NCBI GenBank assembly: GCA_033002965.1
Contig: JAURVB010003266.1
Span: forward strand, 1 to 64,000
DNA from: Piper betle
Lineage: Eukaryota; Streptophyta; Magnoliopsida; Piperales; Piperaceae
Direction: 5' to 3'
DNA length: 64,000 bases
The translations under genes were made by a program, and so were the position numbers. The notes beneath the pieces were generated by a model that ran no database searches, had not been told where the DNA came from, and worked only from the letters and a program-made list of their open reading frames with translations. Each line of letters opens with the position of its first letter. The first letter of the stretch is position 1. Positions 11,110 through 23,429 of the stretch are shown here, piece by piece.

Positions 11110-12580
11110 AAATAAAAGTGTAAATTTTGTCTTCATGACAATTATTATTACAACTTTAAAGAGCAGTACTTAAGTATTTAATCTGATGATGATTTCCTCA
11201 GGTGTGGTTATTATTTAGATGAAACTTGATAGACCTATTTGAAAATTTTTCTTCTTATCATCCAGCAGAAACAAGAAATATTCACCTTAACTTTTTACTA
11301 TTTTTTATGACCTTGAATGGTTTCCCAGATCTGACATATAATGGTTATATATCAATAGAATCCAAATCCATATCTAATTATACTTGTAATCGATTTGTTT
11401 ACTATTAAATTAGCATGTTAAGCTTGGTTGATATATATATATATATATATTCTTATACAGCAACATAAAAGTAGGCTTGTTTGTTCGTGTATATTATTGC
11501 ATTGGCATGTGGAATTTAGTTGAGCATGTCATAATAGTTATACTACACTACAATCATTAACTATTGAATTGTCATGTCAAGTTTAGCTCAGATTCATTTT
11601 TTTTATCTTACATTATGATCTTCTTATGCTTACAAAAAATATTAGTGATGTTGTTAAAAATTTAAGAAAAGTTTTTCATTGTTAACAACTTAACGTGCTT
11701 TAAGTAAAATCGTTCTAAACATTTCAATAATATTCACAAATAATAAACATGCAAGTTTTAAACATTGTTTAAGAATGCATGCTGGACTAAACTGGTTATA
11801 CATACATACACTCCCAATTCGAGCCAAATTGAATTCAGTTCAGATAGAAGTTCATGCCAATCGAGATTGCCCGCATCTCAAGGAAGAATTGATGTGATAA
11901 ATAAAAAACCAAGGCCCTAAAACGTACACAAAAACTCGCCCAATGTGGGACCCACACATGGCCCACTAAACCAAACCTTCAACCGATCACGTGTATTGCG
12001 GGCCCAAGGAGGGGGTCACGCGCACACCAAACGGACGTACAAAATCCAAAGGCCATGTTACACCCCACAACAACCCAATATTCGACAAATCTATAATACC
12101 AAATCTATGACTCTACGTTAGGAAAAACACCGGTGCAATCTGCGGCGTATAATTATCAATAGAGATGACAGAAAACAAATATTATAATTATAATTATTAT
12201 AAAATATTTTTTAATGAATGATTATTGAATGTTAAAATAAAATTAAAAGAATCATAATAATATATTATTTTTTTATAAAATTACAAACTAAGGTTAATTT
12301 TTATGAAAAAATATATTCTAAGAAGAGTATCCTCTTGAAAAAGATATCATTTTAAGAAGAGACACCGTCTAGGAGTATTTTTTTTAATGAATTACATCCG
12401 AAATAAATAATGAGATACATCCCAAGAATACTCTTTTTTAAATAATTGTATTATCTCAGAAACAATGAAGAATACCTGTCTGGAGTAGTGCGGAGAAGAA
12501 AAGTCCTATCCTTGCTATACTTTAAATATTCCAATTCAAATCCGACCATGAATTTTTTTTTTGGTACCAAAACCGACACC
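11110..12580. other. Intergenic, no gene seen
   Basis: AT-rich, with an AT microsatellite at about 11430-11450. A less AT-rich patch at 11920-12060 holds no recognisable feature. Confidence 0.4.
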
Positions 12581-12586
12581 CCCAAA

Positions 12587-12670
12587 CATTCGTTGCACGG
12601 TTCTTTTCCGGGGTTGAATGTCATTCGCTGCATGGTTCTTTTCCGGGGTTGAATGTCATTCGTTGCATTG
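12587..12670 (+). repeat. Minisatellite, 35-bp unit x2.4
   Basis: Units at 12587-12621 and 12622-12656 share CATTCG.TGCA.GGTTCTTTT..., with a partial third at 12657-12670. Confidence 0.85.
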
Positions 12671-13657
12671 TTTGGTCGATGGTCTCCAGGATTGAATGTT
12701 GTGTGAAACCGATGGTCCTTTCAACTTCAACCAGCTTCAATGAAACTTCTTCAAATGTGCTTAAAACCATACTTTAATGGAAGTTCCTTTTCCTGTGTAT
12801 TGTATATTTATGTGCTTCGAAAACTACGACCATGGTTTTGGTGAGTGACGGCAAGCTCACTCCTAGGCCAGCTTGGATTGGATTCTCTGCCTGATTGAAA
12901 GTGACCCATGCTCTTGTTTTTGCAATTCTAGAAGTTGAGATGGGTGGGGGAGGAATCTAATCTGAGCTTTTGGTTGGGAAAGGATTGGGAGTGGGTGTGG
13001 AAAAGGGTGTTTGGAATGTGTTTGATGAAATAGTTAGAGAGGGGTGGGGGGAATGTCTAAGCTTCATAAGCATAGGGGGGACAAGTCTGGGGTGAGAGTT
13101 GATTTAGCTTTCATGCTTCACAGGTACTAGGATTTAGAGTGGGAATTGGATTTCTTCATTTTGTGATTTGGGGATAATGAAGGAGCAAAGATAATTTGAA
13201 TGGATGTAGTTGCCAGAAAAACGTTGTGCTCTCAAATATGGCCGATTGGCTCTGCATTTTATTGAGCTCGAAGAACAATTTAAGTTGTTATATCCCCAAT
13301 TTTAAAGTGGATCCATTTGTTCATTGGAACAGACGAATTTTTGTAGATTTTTATTGCGTTTTGGTCCATTGGCATTCATTATACCATAATGATCCTTTCT
13401 CTTCAAAATGTGGCCTTTTTTTTAATTACTCTGCTCATCATTGATAGTCATACTAAAAATGTAAATTTATGCTATACCCTTTGATTATAACTTATGTTTG
13501 AGAGGAAGGAAGGCTATTTATTTATTCATATTCCATGTTTGATTCTAACTCTTTTTCTCTCTTGTGTGAATATTATTTTCATTATTTTCATCTTTTTTAA
13601 GTCCGGTGTATTAAAGTATTTCAGCTGCTTAACTGTATCTGTTTATCCACAAATTAG

Positions 13658-15286
13658 GTACCTAAAGGATGGGATAAGCTTTCTGTTTCCATCATATCGG
13701 TTGAGAGGGGGAAAACAATCGCGAAGTCTGGCAAAGCTTCTGTACGAAGTGGAAGCTGTCAATGGCCTGATTCCTTGTCGGAATCTGTATGGACTACACC
13801 AGATGATGCTTCAAAACAACCATCTAAATATCCTTTCAAGTTTGTTCTCACTATGGTATGTTTCTGTGAATGTTTAACTGCTTTTTGGCAGTTTAATGGT
13901 TTTTTAGCAACTTGATTGATCTTTGTTACTTGTAACCTCTAGGGGACAACAAGATCTGGTATTCTTGGAGAATCAATTATCAACTTAGCAGATTACATGG
14001 GCTCAAAAGTTCCTGTTCCTATCTCATTTTCTCTAGACAAGTACAGTCATGGAACTACTTTACAAGTAAGCCCCAACATATTGTTAGAATTAATAAGTAC
14101 AGTTTTTTTTTTGCAATACTTAAGATTGCACGCTCTGTTAGAATACAGTGTCACCAATCAGTAACCGAGGTTGATTGAGTAATACTCGATAAGAGTAAAA
14201 ATATTGCAATTCTTAAAAGACTAAAACGTAAATCATATAAAGGGAGAATCTGAAATGAGTTGTTCATGCTTACAACTACTTAATCAACGTTGTATGTCTG
14301 TGTAAGTACAGATGAACCTAATGGCTTTACATTTTTTAAACCTAGAAAATATTGTGCATCTGCTTGTTCTTTATCTTGCAAACAATTTGTTAGTGACAAT
14401 TTTGACTTCCTGAACCCCTTGTCATAGCTATGTCTATGGTTGTCAACTATAAATGAAACATGACAGAACATGACTTCAGAATCTATTATGTCAAAGTTCT
14501 CCAATTTTAAGATAAAACCTTTTTGTATGGAAAATAAAAAAATTTAGCCAATGCAAACATGAATCATGCTATACGAACGTTCATTACCCACGTTCTCCAC
14601 TCATGTTAAGAAATACGGGTAGGCTTTAATTATGATTCAGAAAATTTGACTTAAGTAGCTATACAAGGATGCGGGTAGAAAAAGTGGGTGAAGAATGGTC
14701 TGTATAACATTTTTGAGCGAGCATTTCAAAATTTATGTATTCAACCCTTGGCTGATTTCTTTCATTTTACTTCTCATTTTTCAGGTTAAAGTTCAGTGCC
14801 TAACCCCAAGATCAAGGTTCAAAGTACTCAATCATTAGTACCTTTGATTAAATTATTTCTAAATAAATGTTTAACCCTATGATTAAATGTGCACCATTCA
14901 CTAAAAATTGTCATAACATTAGCAATCTTAAGCGTCCGATTATCCTTGTAATGAATGTTCATCTAATCCTTTCTAGTAATAGAAAATTACTGTATTTAAG
15001 GGGAAATTATCTGACTAAGCTGTTTTCAAGTTTTACCATGGTGTTTCATGGATATCTAGAAAAGTTATATTTACTGACCCTCCATAGCTACATTATTTCA
15101 GTATTGGCTGATTAAAAATGCTTCAGATTTAAATATCAAAAGAAGTAAATTTCTTCAAACCTGGAGTGTAGATTCTGATGACACGGATAACAAATCGGAA
15201 GTATCTGTTGGTAGCTATGCCAAAAGTGTGGGATATTCCTCAAGCAACCACCTAGAGGACTCGCATTTGGTGGAGCTAGTCAGTAG
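13658..15286 (+). CDS. NT-C2 domain coiled-coil protein, internal exons only (5' and 3' parts missing)
   Basis: Four exons with GT-AG borders and compatible frames: 13658-13855 (66 codons, VPKGWDKLSVSIISVE...), 13943-14065 (41 codons, RSGILGESIINLADYM), 14785-14816 (VKVQCLTPRS) and 15127-15286 (ending near SSSNHLEDSHLVELVSR). Together they match the N-terminal C2 region (NT-C2, EEIG1/EHBP1 type) and the serine-rich linker of large plant myosin-heavy-chain-like coiled-coil proteins. No stop or shift interrupts them. The usual first exon with the initiating Met was not found upstream, and the long coiled-coil exons expected after 15286 are absent. It is therefore a gene fragment, or a gene split by repeats. 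Family assignment is firm; function is not known to me. Confidence 0.72.
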
Positions 15287-15289
15287 GTT

Positions 15290-17330
15290 ATGGATATTAG
15301 TTTTCATCTGAACTTCTTTATGACCACTTGCTTAGAACTTAGTAACTAAAACTATTTCAATTCATAAGTTATTTTATCAAATTGTATGCTTAGTCTCACT
15401 ATACTAGGCTAGCCTTAGTTTGTGTAAGTTACATTTATATCTACGTTGTACTTTATGTTCTTAGAATGTATCCCTACCAATTACTGATTAATAAAGCATA
15501 GACTCGGGTGAGGATTTTCCTCATTGTATAATATAAATTCAACAAGACTGATCAATTATGTAATTCTAATGAGTTGTGTAGGAGTGTATGCTTATAATTC
15601 TTTTCTGCTCTAAGTGATGCAGAGCGTCTGGTATGATTTGATATTTTATGAATTTATACAATTTTCATGTTCTAGTCACATACTTATATAATATGTTTAT
15701 GTTCTTATTACTATTATTTATGATTAGTGTATGATTTATTTTATGTAATTTATTTTTATCTATTTATTCATGAGCTTATTTATTTATTTATTATTTATTT
15801 ATTGGTTATTTATTCTTTGTCATGTCTCAATTTACGCGTCAAGTGTTTATTTGTTGATTCGTTTGATGTTGTTAATTGTTCGAGTCTTATTATTGTTGAT
15901 GTGAACATACACCAGGAACATGCATCATATAGACTTGTGAGTCTTTTGATGAGCAGTGGATGTAGCTTCACTCTTCTCAGTTTTATCGTTCTACTCTATT
16001 ATAGACTTGATTTCATGATCGTAAGGCATGTTCAGTGAATGTCTTATTTGACCCCACTTAACACGGGTCATCCAGATGTATTTTACTTTTGTGATTAATT
16101 ACCATCAAGGAAGAGATCCCTCATGTTATTTTAAAACATAGCTCCACCTCATAGTGCCTTCGGGCCTACTTATATGATGTCCTTCATAGCCTTATATCTA
16201 GTTTTCATTGGATTTCAGTGAATAAAGAGTTGGTGGACTTGACCATACATATACCGTGAGTGAGCACATACGAAGCTTGCAACGGGTTCTGGATTAGTGA
16301 GAGGTTATTTCATTCCCAAGGGAACTTGACATCTCTATGCTTTATGCTTCTTCACACCTAGCGAGGCGTAGAGTAGACGAGTATTGTTGTGTGGAGAACA
16401 TGTCTATATTTGTAGTATGAGAGGATACTGAAAGCGATTGTTTGAGAGTACTTGGCTTTTGTGTTTTAGGCCAAGAGGTATATTGAGGTACAGGGTTTAG
16501 GATATGTTCTTTTCCTTAGAGTGGGATAAATTATTTCCAAAAGAGACATTTGTTGAGGGTGGCACAACATTGGTTCAGTTCGAGATGATGGCTCCTCTAT
16601 TGATGCTCTTTGAGTGTTCCCAGTAAGATTATATATCAATTTTCCTTTATCGTGGAAGTTAGATTTCACTTGCTAGTTTGATATTAGCCATTTTTAAGGC
16701 TAGTGACACTCATTGTTGACAATTTTCCTATTATATATATACGCCTTATGTTCTTGTGTATTGGGTCAACCTTGGTTGAAGGGTAGATTGTTTCTACACA
16801 TAGTTGTGCTTGGGGCACCGTTGTTTTCTTTTGCTCTTTTGTTTGTGTTGGATGCGTACCTTTATGTATTTTATTTGATGTATCATGATGTATGCTCTAA
16901 TCAGCTTTTGTAGCAATAAATCAAACATGCTATTAGATCTCTCAATGAGATACTCAAATTTCAATTCCACGAGTTATTTTGATATATTTATTCTTTTGCA
17001 TTTATATTTTTGTACTTGTTTGTGTTGATTGTTCTCATGTTATGTCATTATATGTACCTTCTTATTAGGTTATTGCATGCATCCATTCACCTTTTCATTA
17101 TTAAGTGTTGGCTATGTATTTAGTGGTGTCTTCCTTTTTGAAACGTCAAGAAGGTCATTTTGATCTATTTCTCATTTAAGTCTTGCAGATTAATTGATTT
17201 AAATGTGATTCAACTCAATTGTAAAAAGTAATGATTTGGTTCTTAGGTGAACCACATTTGAGGTGTTACACCACTCCTAATAATTATGCATGATTTTTCC
17301 ACCATTAGAATAAAAAATAATTTCTTCTTT
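15290..17330. other. Repeat-like non-coding DNA
   Basis: No coding domain found. From about 16050 to 17275 the base composition is less AT-rich, with phrases such as GTGAGAGGTTATTTCA and a final GAGGTGTTACA that remind me of plant LTR or terminal sequences. I cannot see a paired repeat, so no class is assigned. Confidence 0.35.
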
Positions 17331-17337
17331 TTCGGGT

Positions 17338-17401
17338 AAAAAGCTCATAATATCAAGATTGATTGAACTAAAAAGCTCATAATATCAAGATTGATTGAAC
17401 C
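17338..17401 (+). repeat. Tandem duplication, 32-bp unit x2
   Basis: Units 17338-17369 and 17370-17401 (AAAAAGCTCATAATATCAAG...) are identical or nearly so. Confidence 0.9.
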
Positions 17402-17759
17402 AGACGATTCCTTAAGGAAAGGTTTTTCTTTTTGCCTATAATTAGCGAGCACATAGTATCTACTCTTATTAATAAGAGGGATACTCAATACTGGTCTTTG
17501 ATTAAGAGTAAGAGATTTAACCAATTAAAATACAATAAAAATAAAAATAAAAAATATATTATAATTTATCTCTTCATGCAAATATATCTTTAAATTCAAT
17601 CAAAATCTAGATATAAGATATTAGATAATTATAATCTATCTCATTATTATTAAACAAGAGTTTGTCTATTCAATTAAAATTTATCATTGATATTAGTTGC
17701 GACAACATCTGGCACAATAAATTTGGTTTTACACAAGGATATCTATTGACATTATGTCG

Positions 17760-18275
17760 AACTTTACATATCATTTGACATTATAAAAATGAATAAACCA
17801 TTTCATGCAAAATGCTCTCTTTTTTTTACAATAGGTGGGATATTTTAGTTTGAGCTTTTCAAAAAATATTAATGTTACTAACAGGAGCCGAACAATTTTT
17901 ATTGATATTGTAATAACCTTTCAAAATTAGTCTTACATCCAACACTTCTTAAGATAAGGTACGATATAAATATATAAGTAGGGATGTATTTATAAATCTT
18001 TAACTTGATTAATTATTTTTGAATTGATGACTTAGGCCTACCAGTTTGACCTTAGGTCTCTTTGTTACAAATGTTATCTAAAATTTTACATCTCAATCAA
18101 TATTATAAAAATGAAACAATTCTCATTGATGCTATGTAAAATTTTTCAGCTCATTTGATATTATAAAAATGAATTAACCATTTTTTGTAAACCACACGTG
18201 TTATAAAATTTCATGTAAAAGGCTCATGTTTTTTTAAAATAGGTGGGATATTTTAGTTTGAGCTTTTTGTAAAAC
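17760..18275 (+). repeat. Direct repeat pair about 380 bp apart
   Basis: About 17765-17855 and 18150-18268 share CATTTGA.ATTATAAAAATGAAT and AATAGGTGGGATATTTTAG in the same order. Surroundings are AT-rich and no gene was seen between 17402 and 19200. Confidence 0.65.
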
Positions 18276-19202
18276 TTTGATAATACTCATGGGAAGTTTA
18301 GCATTAAAAAATTTCTACTTTAGCATTAAAAAAATATCTAGTCATCAAAACTTTGTTATATGTAAATATATAAATCCAAATCCGTAGAACAACAATTTCT
18401 AAAGGTGATTAACATAATTGGTGATATATAGATTATCCTTACAACTGGATTTTACCCCGAGTAGATATTGGATGGGAATCTTGTATTATACTTTATACAT
18501 ATATGTTTTCTTTCTCTCTTAAGTCCTAGCTTTTATACACACTAGTCAAGATTTTTGTGCAATGCACGTGCATTGTACATAAATAAACATATCAAATACA
18601 AATAAAGAAAGAGATTATTAAAGTTTTATACCTGCTTATACTTGTGATATCCAAACTGTGAAGCACGAGATCAACTTGAGATCAGAGTTGATCTCGATCA
18701 TCAATAGCCAGAATTGTGTGTCCCCATATGCGTCCATGGGGAGCGCATACAAGTATGGGTTTCGTTCAATCTAAGGTTGTCAACAAAATAATTAACTGGT
18801 GTTGTCAGTTAAGCATACGTTTATCAGTCGCATTGGCGTAATCAAGTTTGGGGTAGAGAACAGTTAAATGGTTGATATTTACACGCGGAATATAGACGGT
18901 GGCTCTCACTTGTCTTTACCCTTTAGGTTGTCGTAGCTCCCGGTAGTCCACACTCTCCTTTGCTTCACCTCCTTTCCTCCCCATCACTTAGTAAGCTTCT
19001 TTCTGTCTTCCATTATAGCTCTTTATTACCAACTTGGGCTACTTCCGTAGCCATTCAGCAATGACCAAAGAAAACCTGATTCGCTTTAATAAAATAAATT
19101 GACAAGAAACCCTGCTTCAAATCCAATATAGATCAGATATGGCCATTGACCGAATCCGATCCAAATCGGAAACCCGGATTCGCTTTAGTAAATAAATTTG
19201 CA

Positions 19203-19520
19203 GCCTTAGAGCATCTTGATGAGTACCGCAATGATGCGAGCAAAAGTTTATAATGCTACAGGGAAAAATGGCCTACCACTACAACAAGTGGGCATCTCCT
19301 CGGCCTTTAATCCCGGGTAGCCTTGTCTTGTGCAACACGAGGGAGGTTCAAGCCGATATATCGTGTCCAAAGTTTTCCCCTTCTTGGGTGGGCTCCTATC
19401 TCATTCACGAAGACATGGGAAATGGATGTTATGATCTCACCATAGTAGATGGTGAGAACTTCTTTCGTGTCATTGCCAAGTATCTAAAGCTTTGTCATGA
19501 TCCTGCTACAAGGGGTCATG
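19203..19520 (+). mobile_element. Ty3/gypsy integrase C-terminal relic
   Basis: The segment reads LEHLDEYRNDAS in one frame, then after a shift MAYHYNKWASPRP, PGSLVLCNTR, KFSPSWVGSYLI and NGCYDLTIVDG. This is the usual order of the gypsy integrase C-terminal domain (YYNK...GDLVLR...L.P.W.GPY...NGAY.L). No integrase core, RT or LTR is recognisable beside it. An isolated old fragment. Confidence 0.7.
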
Positions 19521-19539
19521 GCACTGACTGAATTCTTTT

Positions 19540-20060
19540 AAGTGCATGTTGTTGTACATAGCAAAAACTTTAAAAAAAGAGAATAAAGAGAGTTTTTTTA
19601 ACGCTCCTTACTTTGCAGGGATTATAGAAACTTGGAATTTGCCGACTGTCCTTCTCGCAAAGGCATGTAGAAAATCGGTGAGGTGGCTAATGATTGGGTC
19701 AGATATTTCTAATTCTAGTGGAAAACCAATTTTTCGAACCGAGCCTATTTCGAAGCCTGCTTTATAATCCTAAAACCCCAATGCAAAGACTAAATACTAA
19801 CAAGTCCATATAGTGAATTAATTCAATGGGACGCACACGATGGAGTGGATGATTTGAGTGCGGTTCATGAGTAAATAATGGAGATAGGTGGAATACTATG
19901 TTTCAAAGTGATAGAATAGTTAAATCATTGTCAACTATTTGAAAATAGAGGCTTTGTGGGACCTAAATGATTGAAAGTTTTAGTTAAAAAATGGAGATCA
20001 ATACTACCCATTTCACTCTATAAAAACCTCCATGCCTTTCCAAAAACACAAGTTCGTAGC
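19540..20060. other. Non-coding, no gene seen
   Basis: A 73-codon open stretch at 19546-19767 has no recognised domain. CTATAAAAACC at about 20018 resembles a TATA box ahead of a CT-rich tract, but no gene follows it. Confidence 0.35.
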
Positions 20061-20069
20061 AAAAAATAA

Positions 20070-20083
20070 GCTCTCTCTCTCGT

Positions 20084-20120
<37 letters not shown>
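20070..20120 (+). repeat. (CT)n microsatellite
   Basis: A CT run interrupted once by CTCGTG, about 24 units. Confidence 0.9.
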
Positions 20121-20123
<3 letters not shown>

Positions 20124-20499
20124 CTCTCTTCCCTCTCATCATTCCTACAATTTTCAAGTGAAACTCTAGCCGGCAGAAGAATCCCTTGACTAGTCCATGA
20201 CCACATTCCTTCCCCACCCACATCTCCCTCACACTCCAACTTCCTATCCTAATCTAGCCTCACCCCTGTCAGACCCTCTCTTCGCCGAAACTCCATCCTG
20301 CATTTAAGGATATTGAAAGACGATCAAGTTTGTAATATCAAATTTTTTGAGTAATATATAACTTCTTGTACTTAATTTTATGTGAAACTTGATTCTGACA
20401 TTTTGAACACAAAACTAGGCTCCACCTTCTCCTACATCCCTTTCCTGTATTTACATGCATATACGCATAAGTCATCTCTATTCACCTATGAGTTTGAGT

Positions 20500-21570
20500 C
20501 ACCAAGCTCCACCTTAACCGTACTCCCTATCAAGTTGTATAGGTTTCAACCTTTTGATCTTTAATCACAGCCTTATTACCTTTCACAACCTTTAGAACTC
20601 CACTCTTTGCAGAAAACCTGCAACCTCTTGAGTCTAAAGCAACTAGTAAAATCAAGCTCTTCCTCAGCTGTAGAACATGTCTCACACCACTCACTCTCCT
20701 CACAGCTCCATCAAACATTTTAATTTTAACTGTTTTTATCACAATTGCTTTATATAGAGAATTATTCGCCATATTATAGTTCCATTGTACGAGTCAAAAC
20801 AATTTCTATTTGGGCACATGTGATATGAGCAACCTGAATCTAGAATCTAATGATCACTTGACTTCACTCATGACGTAGGTGATAGAAGATCCCCATTGTT
20901 CTAAGGTATATCCACTTGGTCAGGTCTTTCATCCTTTTTCTCAAATTCTTGCAATCTCTTCTTACAATTACTCTTTGAGATGTCCGGTCTTCTTGCAGTT
21001 TTAACAAAAAACCTCTGACTTGTCTTTCCCCTTGAATCGTCTACTTTTTATTGCAGTCAATGCTTCCGGGATTTTTCTTCCTTATCATTCCTCATCTTTT
21101 CATCAGAGAAAGAAATAGTTTTGACATCATTCACTGATATAGCTTTTTTTTCGAAGTTAAAGTGGTCATCAAATGATCATAAGACTAAGGTAAAGAAGCC
21201 AAAAATGTGATTGCTTTCTCTTCTTCTTCTTCCTTCACTTCGAGGTTCAACAACTACACAAGAAAATTTTCAAACTCACTTACATACACCATAAGATGCC
21301 CTCCTTCAACAAGATTGAGTTAGTATAACTATTGCTTAATAAAACACTTGCCATACAAATTGTTTGTCATGTATAACCTTTCCAACTTCGCTGTATTCTC
21401 ACCCATCACGTTCTACATCACCTCATCTATTAAACATTTCTTATGGTGCTCATCACCTTGTCTTTGAGTTCCATCCAATCAGCCGCCCTCACCTCTGCAG
21501 GTTTTGCAAATAGTGCTTCCAATAATTCTCTATCAACCAAAATATTTTTTCACATTTTTTCCAAAGAGTA
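20500..21570 (-). mobile_element. Ty1/copia relic (gag, protease, GAG-pre-integrase)
   Basis: On the minus strand, through several frames: gag of the UBN2 type (RAADWMELKDKVMS, then LERLYMTNNL) at about 21300-21530; a basic, zinc-knuckle-poor linker; protease ILDSGCSYHMCPN at about 20830-20880; then KIKMFDGAVRRVSGVRHV and RGCRFSAKSGVLKV at 20530-20770. This is the 5' half of a copia polyprotein. RT and integrase are missing. Many stops. The intact DSG of the protease suggests it is younger than the copia relic near 4200. Confidence 0.78.
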
Positions 21571-21579
21571 AAATTTCAT

Positions 21580-22900
21580 TTGTCATTTAGCCTTTTAAAT
21601 CTTAAAGTATGAAGAAATATGGCAAAATAATGACAAACAATAGAATAAAGTATTAAGAAATACGGCAAAATGATGACAAACAATAATAAAGAATAATAAA
21701 AATAAAAAGATACTAAGAATTATCAGTGACGGTAACTACTGCACAATCCACCAATAAGAGTAATTTTCATTATGAGGCATCTTTCTCACCTCCTTGAATC
21801 AACAAACACAATTCAATAACTCCTTGATTTTCTCACAATCCAAAAAAAACTCTTCTCCCTGGCCCAAGAACCCTAGAGAACCCCTCTAGCTTCTTGTTAA
21901 TCACAAATTAGGTTCTATTAAGATTTAGGACAAAATTGTATATAAATAGGTTAAGAAATCATAAAAAACGGGTCGCAAACTGCCCGAACCGCCATCCGCG
22001 ACTTGGCCACACAGTAGCGTCCGGATGCTGGTGTAAGGTTTTTACCCATTCCAGCAGCTTGGGCTTCTTCTTGATTCCTTCCTTATTCCCTTCCGGTTCC
22101 CGATTCAACAGCTAGGCCTACAAATTTCGGAATTTTCTACTACTTTTGAACAGTATATATACGTCCTATTGCGCACGCCCACGGCCCTAGCATGTTGTGA
22201 TTGTTTGTATTTGGGCAGTGTTTGGGCTACTGGATGCTGAGTGGTGCACGCCGAGGTGTGCACTCATACCCATGCAATATATGCTTATTATTACACAGGT
22301 TTATGGTTACAAATCATTCTAGAGAGGAGTGTGGCACCTTGTACCATATGGAGCGATAGGGTAAAGGCTACAGTTGATTCGAGTAGAAGATTTGTTGATT
22401 GGATTCCATTTCAGATTGCAGATCAATCGTTCCATTGGTCTTCCCGGTATTTTGTACGTGTTTTACATTACTCTGAATTGTTGTATCATTTTTGGTGGTG
22501 TGTTTATCCTTATTCAAGACTTTCTTCTCTCAAAGTATGTACTGTTGTTGTAAATGTTTATAATAATAGTGGGTAGGGTTTGAGGAGAGCGTTTGCCTTG
22601 TAATTTTTACTTCTTGGGGATGCTTTCCGTGTAAAATCGTTTGTCTTGTTTATATGCTATTTGTGATGGTGCGGTTCATCATGATCAGTCAAAATAAAAG
22701 CTGGGGAATTATATTTTTTCCCAAGCAAAGTAGGGAAATTGAGATAAGTCTAGACGCTAGTTATCCTTTGAGCAATCTCTACCTAATCTGTTTTTCCTTG
22801 GAGCATTTTTTTTAATAATAGATTATACTGCTTGTAGGATCAATCCAACTTATGGGTACGTAATTGTTGTGTCAAACCAACCGTCTATATTTTAGTGATG
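21580..22900. other. Non-coding, no gene seen
   Basis: It contains short repeated phrases (ATATGGCAAAATAATGACAAACAATA at about 21620 and again about 21660). The open stretch 22241-22576 (111 codons) matches nothing I know. Confidence 0.4.
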
Positions 22901-22904
22901 AAGT

Positions 22905-23190
22905 CATTTAATCTGGTGTGTTAATTTATAATGATTATGATGATCAAGATAAAGATGCTGAAAACAATGTTGATATCATTGGTAAGGCAGTATTAATGGA
23001 AGGTGTACAGCCCCAGAATTGAACGATTTGAAACTTAATCCTGCAGATTGTATTATTGTGATAGTTAATAGTTGTAATCGTCATTTTCATCCTTGCCTCT
23101 TGATTAGTTTCATGTACAGGAAGTTTATTGTTCTTTATGGGAGAAAAGTTCATCAAACATTTTATTTTGTAGACTATCACGGTGCGGAGA
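22905..23190 (+). repeat. Dispersed repeat R1, copy 2
   Basis: Same sequence family and orientation as 4745-5020, with indels and base changes. Confidence 0.65.
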
Positions 23191-23429
23191 CTGTAACAAC
23201 TATATTTTAGTTGGGTGGTTAGTGATATTGTATAGGCTAAATAGGCTATACCCATTGAACCGGATGTGGAAGCTCTTACCAGCCTTACCCAAGCATATTT
23301 CCACCCACCTCAACTTCGGCACCCCCAGCCGGTCCATGGATGTGTTTATGAAGTTCGAGCTTTTAAAGCTTTGCAAGATAGAGAAGGATGCAACCTTTGT
23401 CAACTACTTCAAGTGCTTTTGGATTTGTC

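Noticed and set aside
11051..11110. Helitron 3' end (GC hairpin then CTRR)
   Set aside because: The nearest CTAA is more than 30 bases after the hairpin and no 5' partner was seen.
22241..22576. 111-codon plus-strand open frame
   Set aside because: No recognisable domain, no supporting splice or promoter context, surrounded by repeats.
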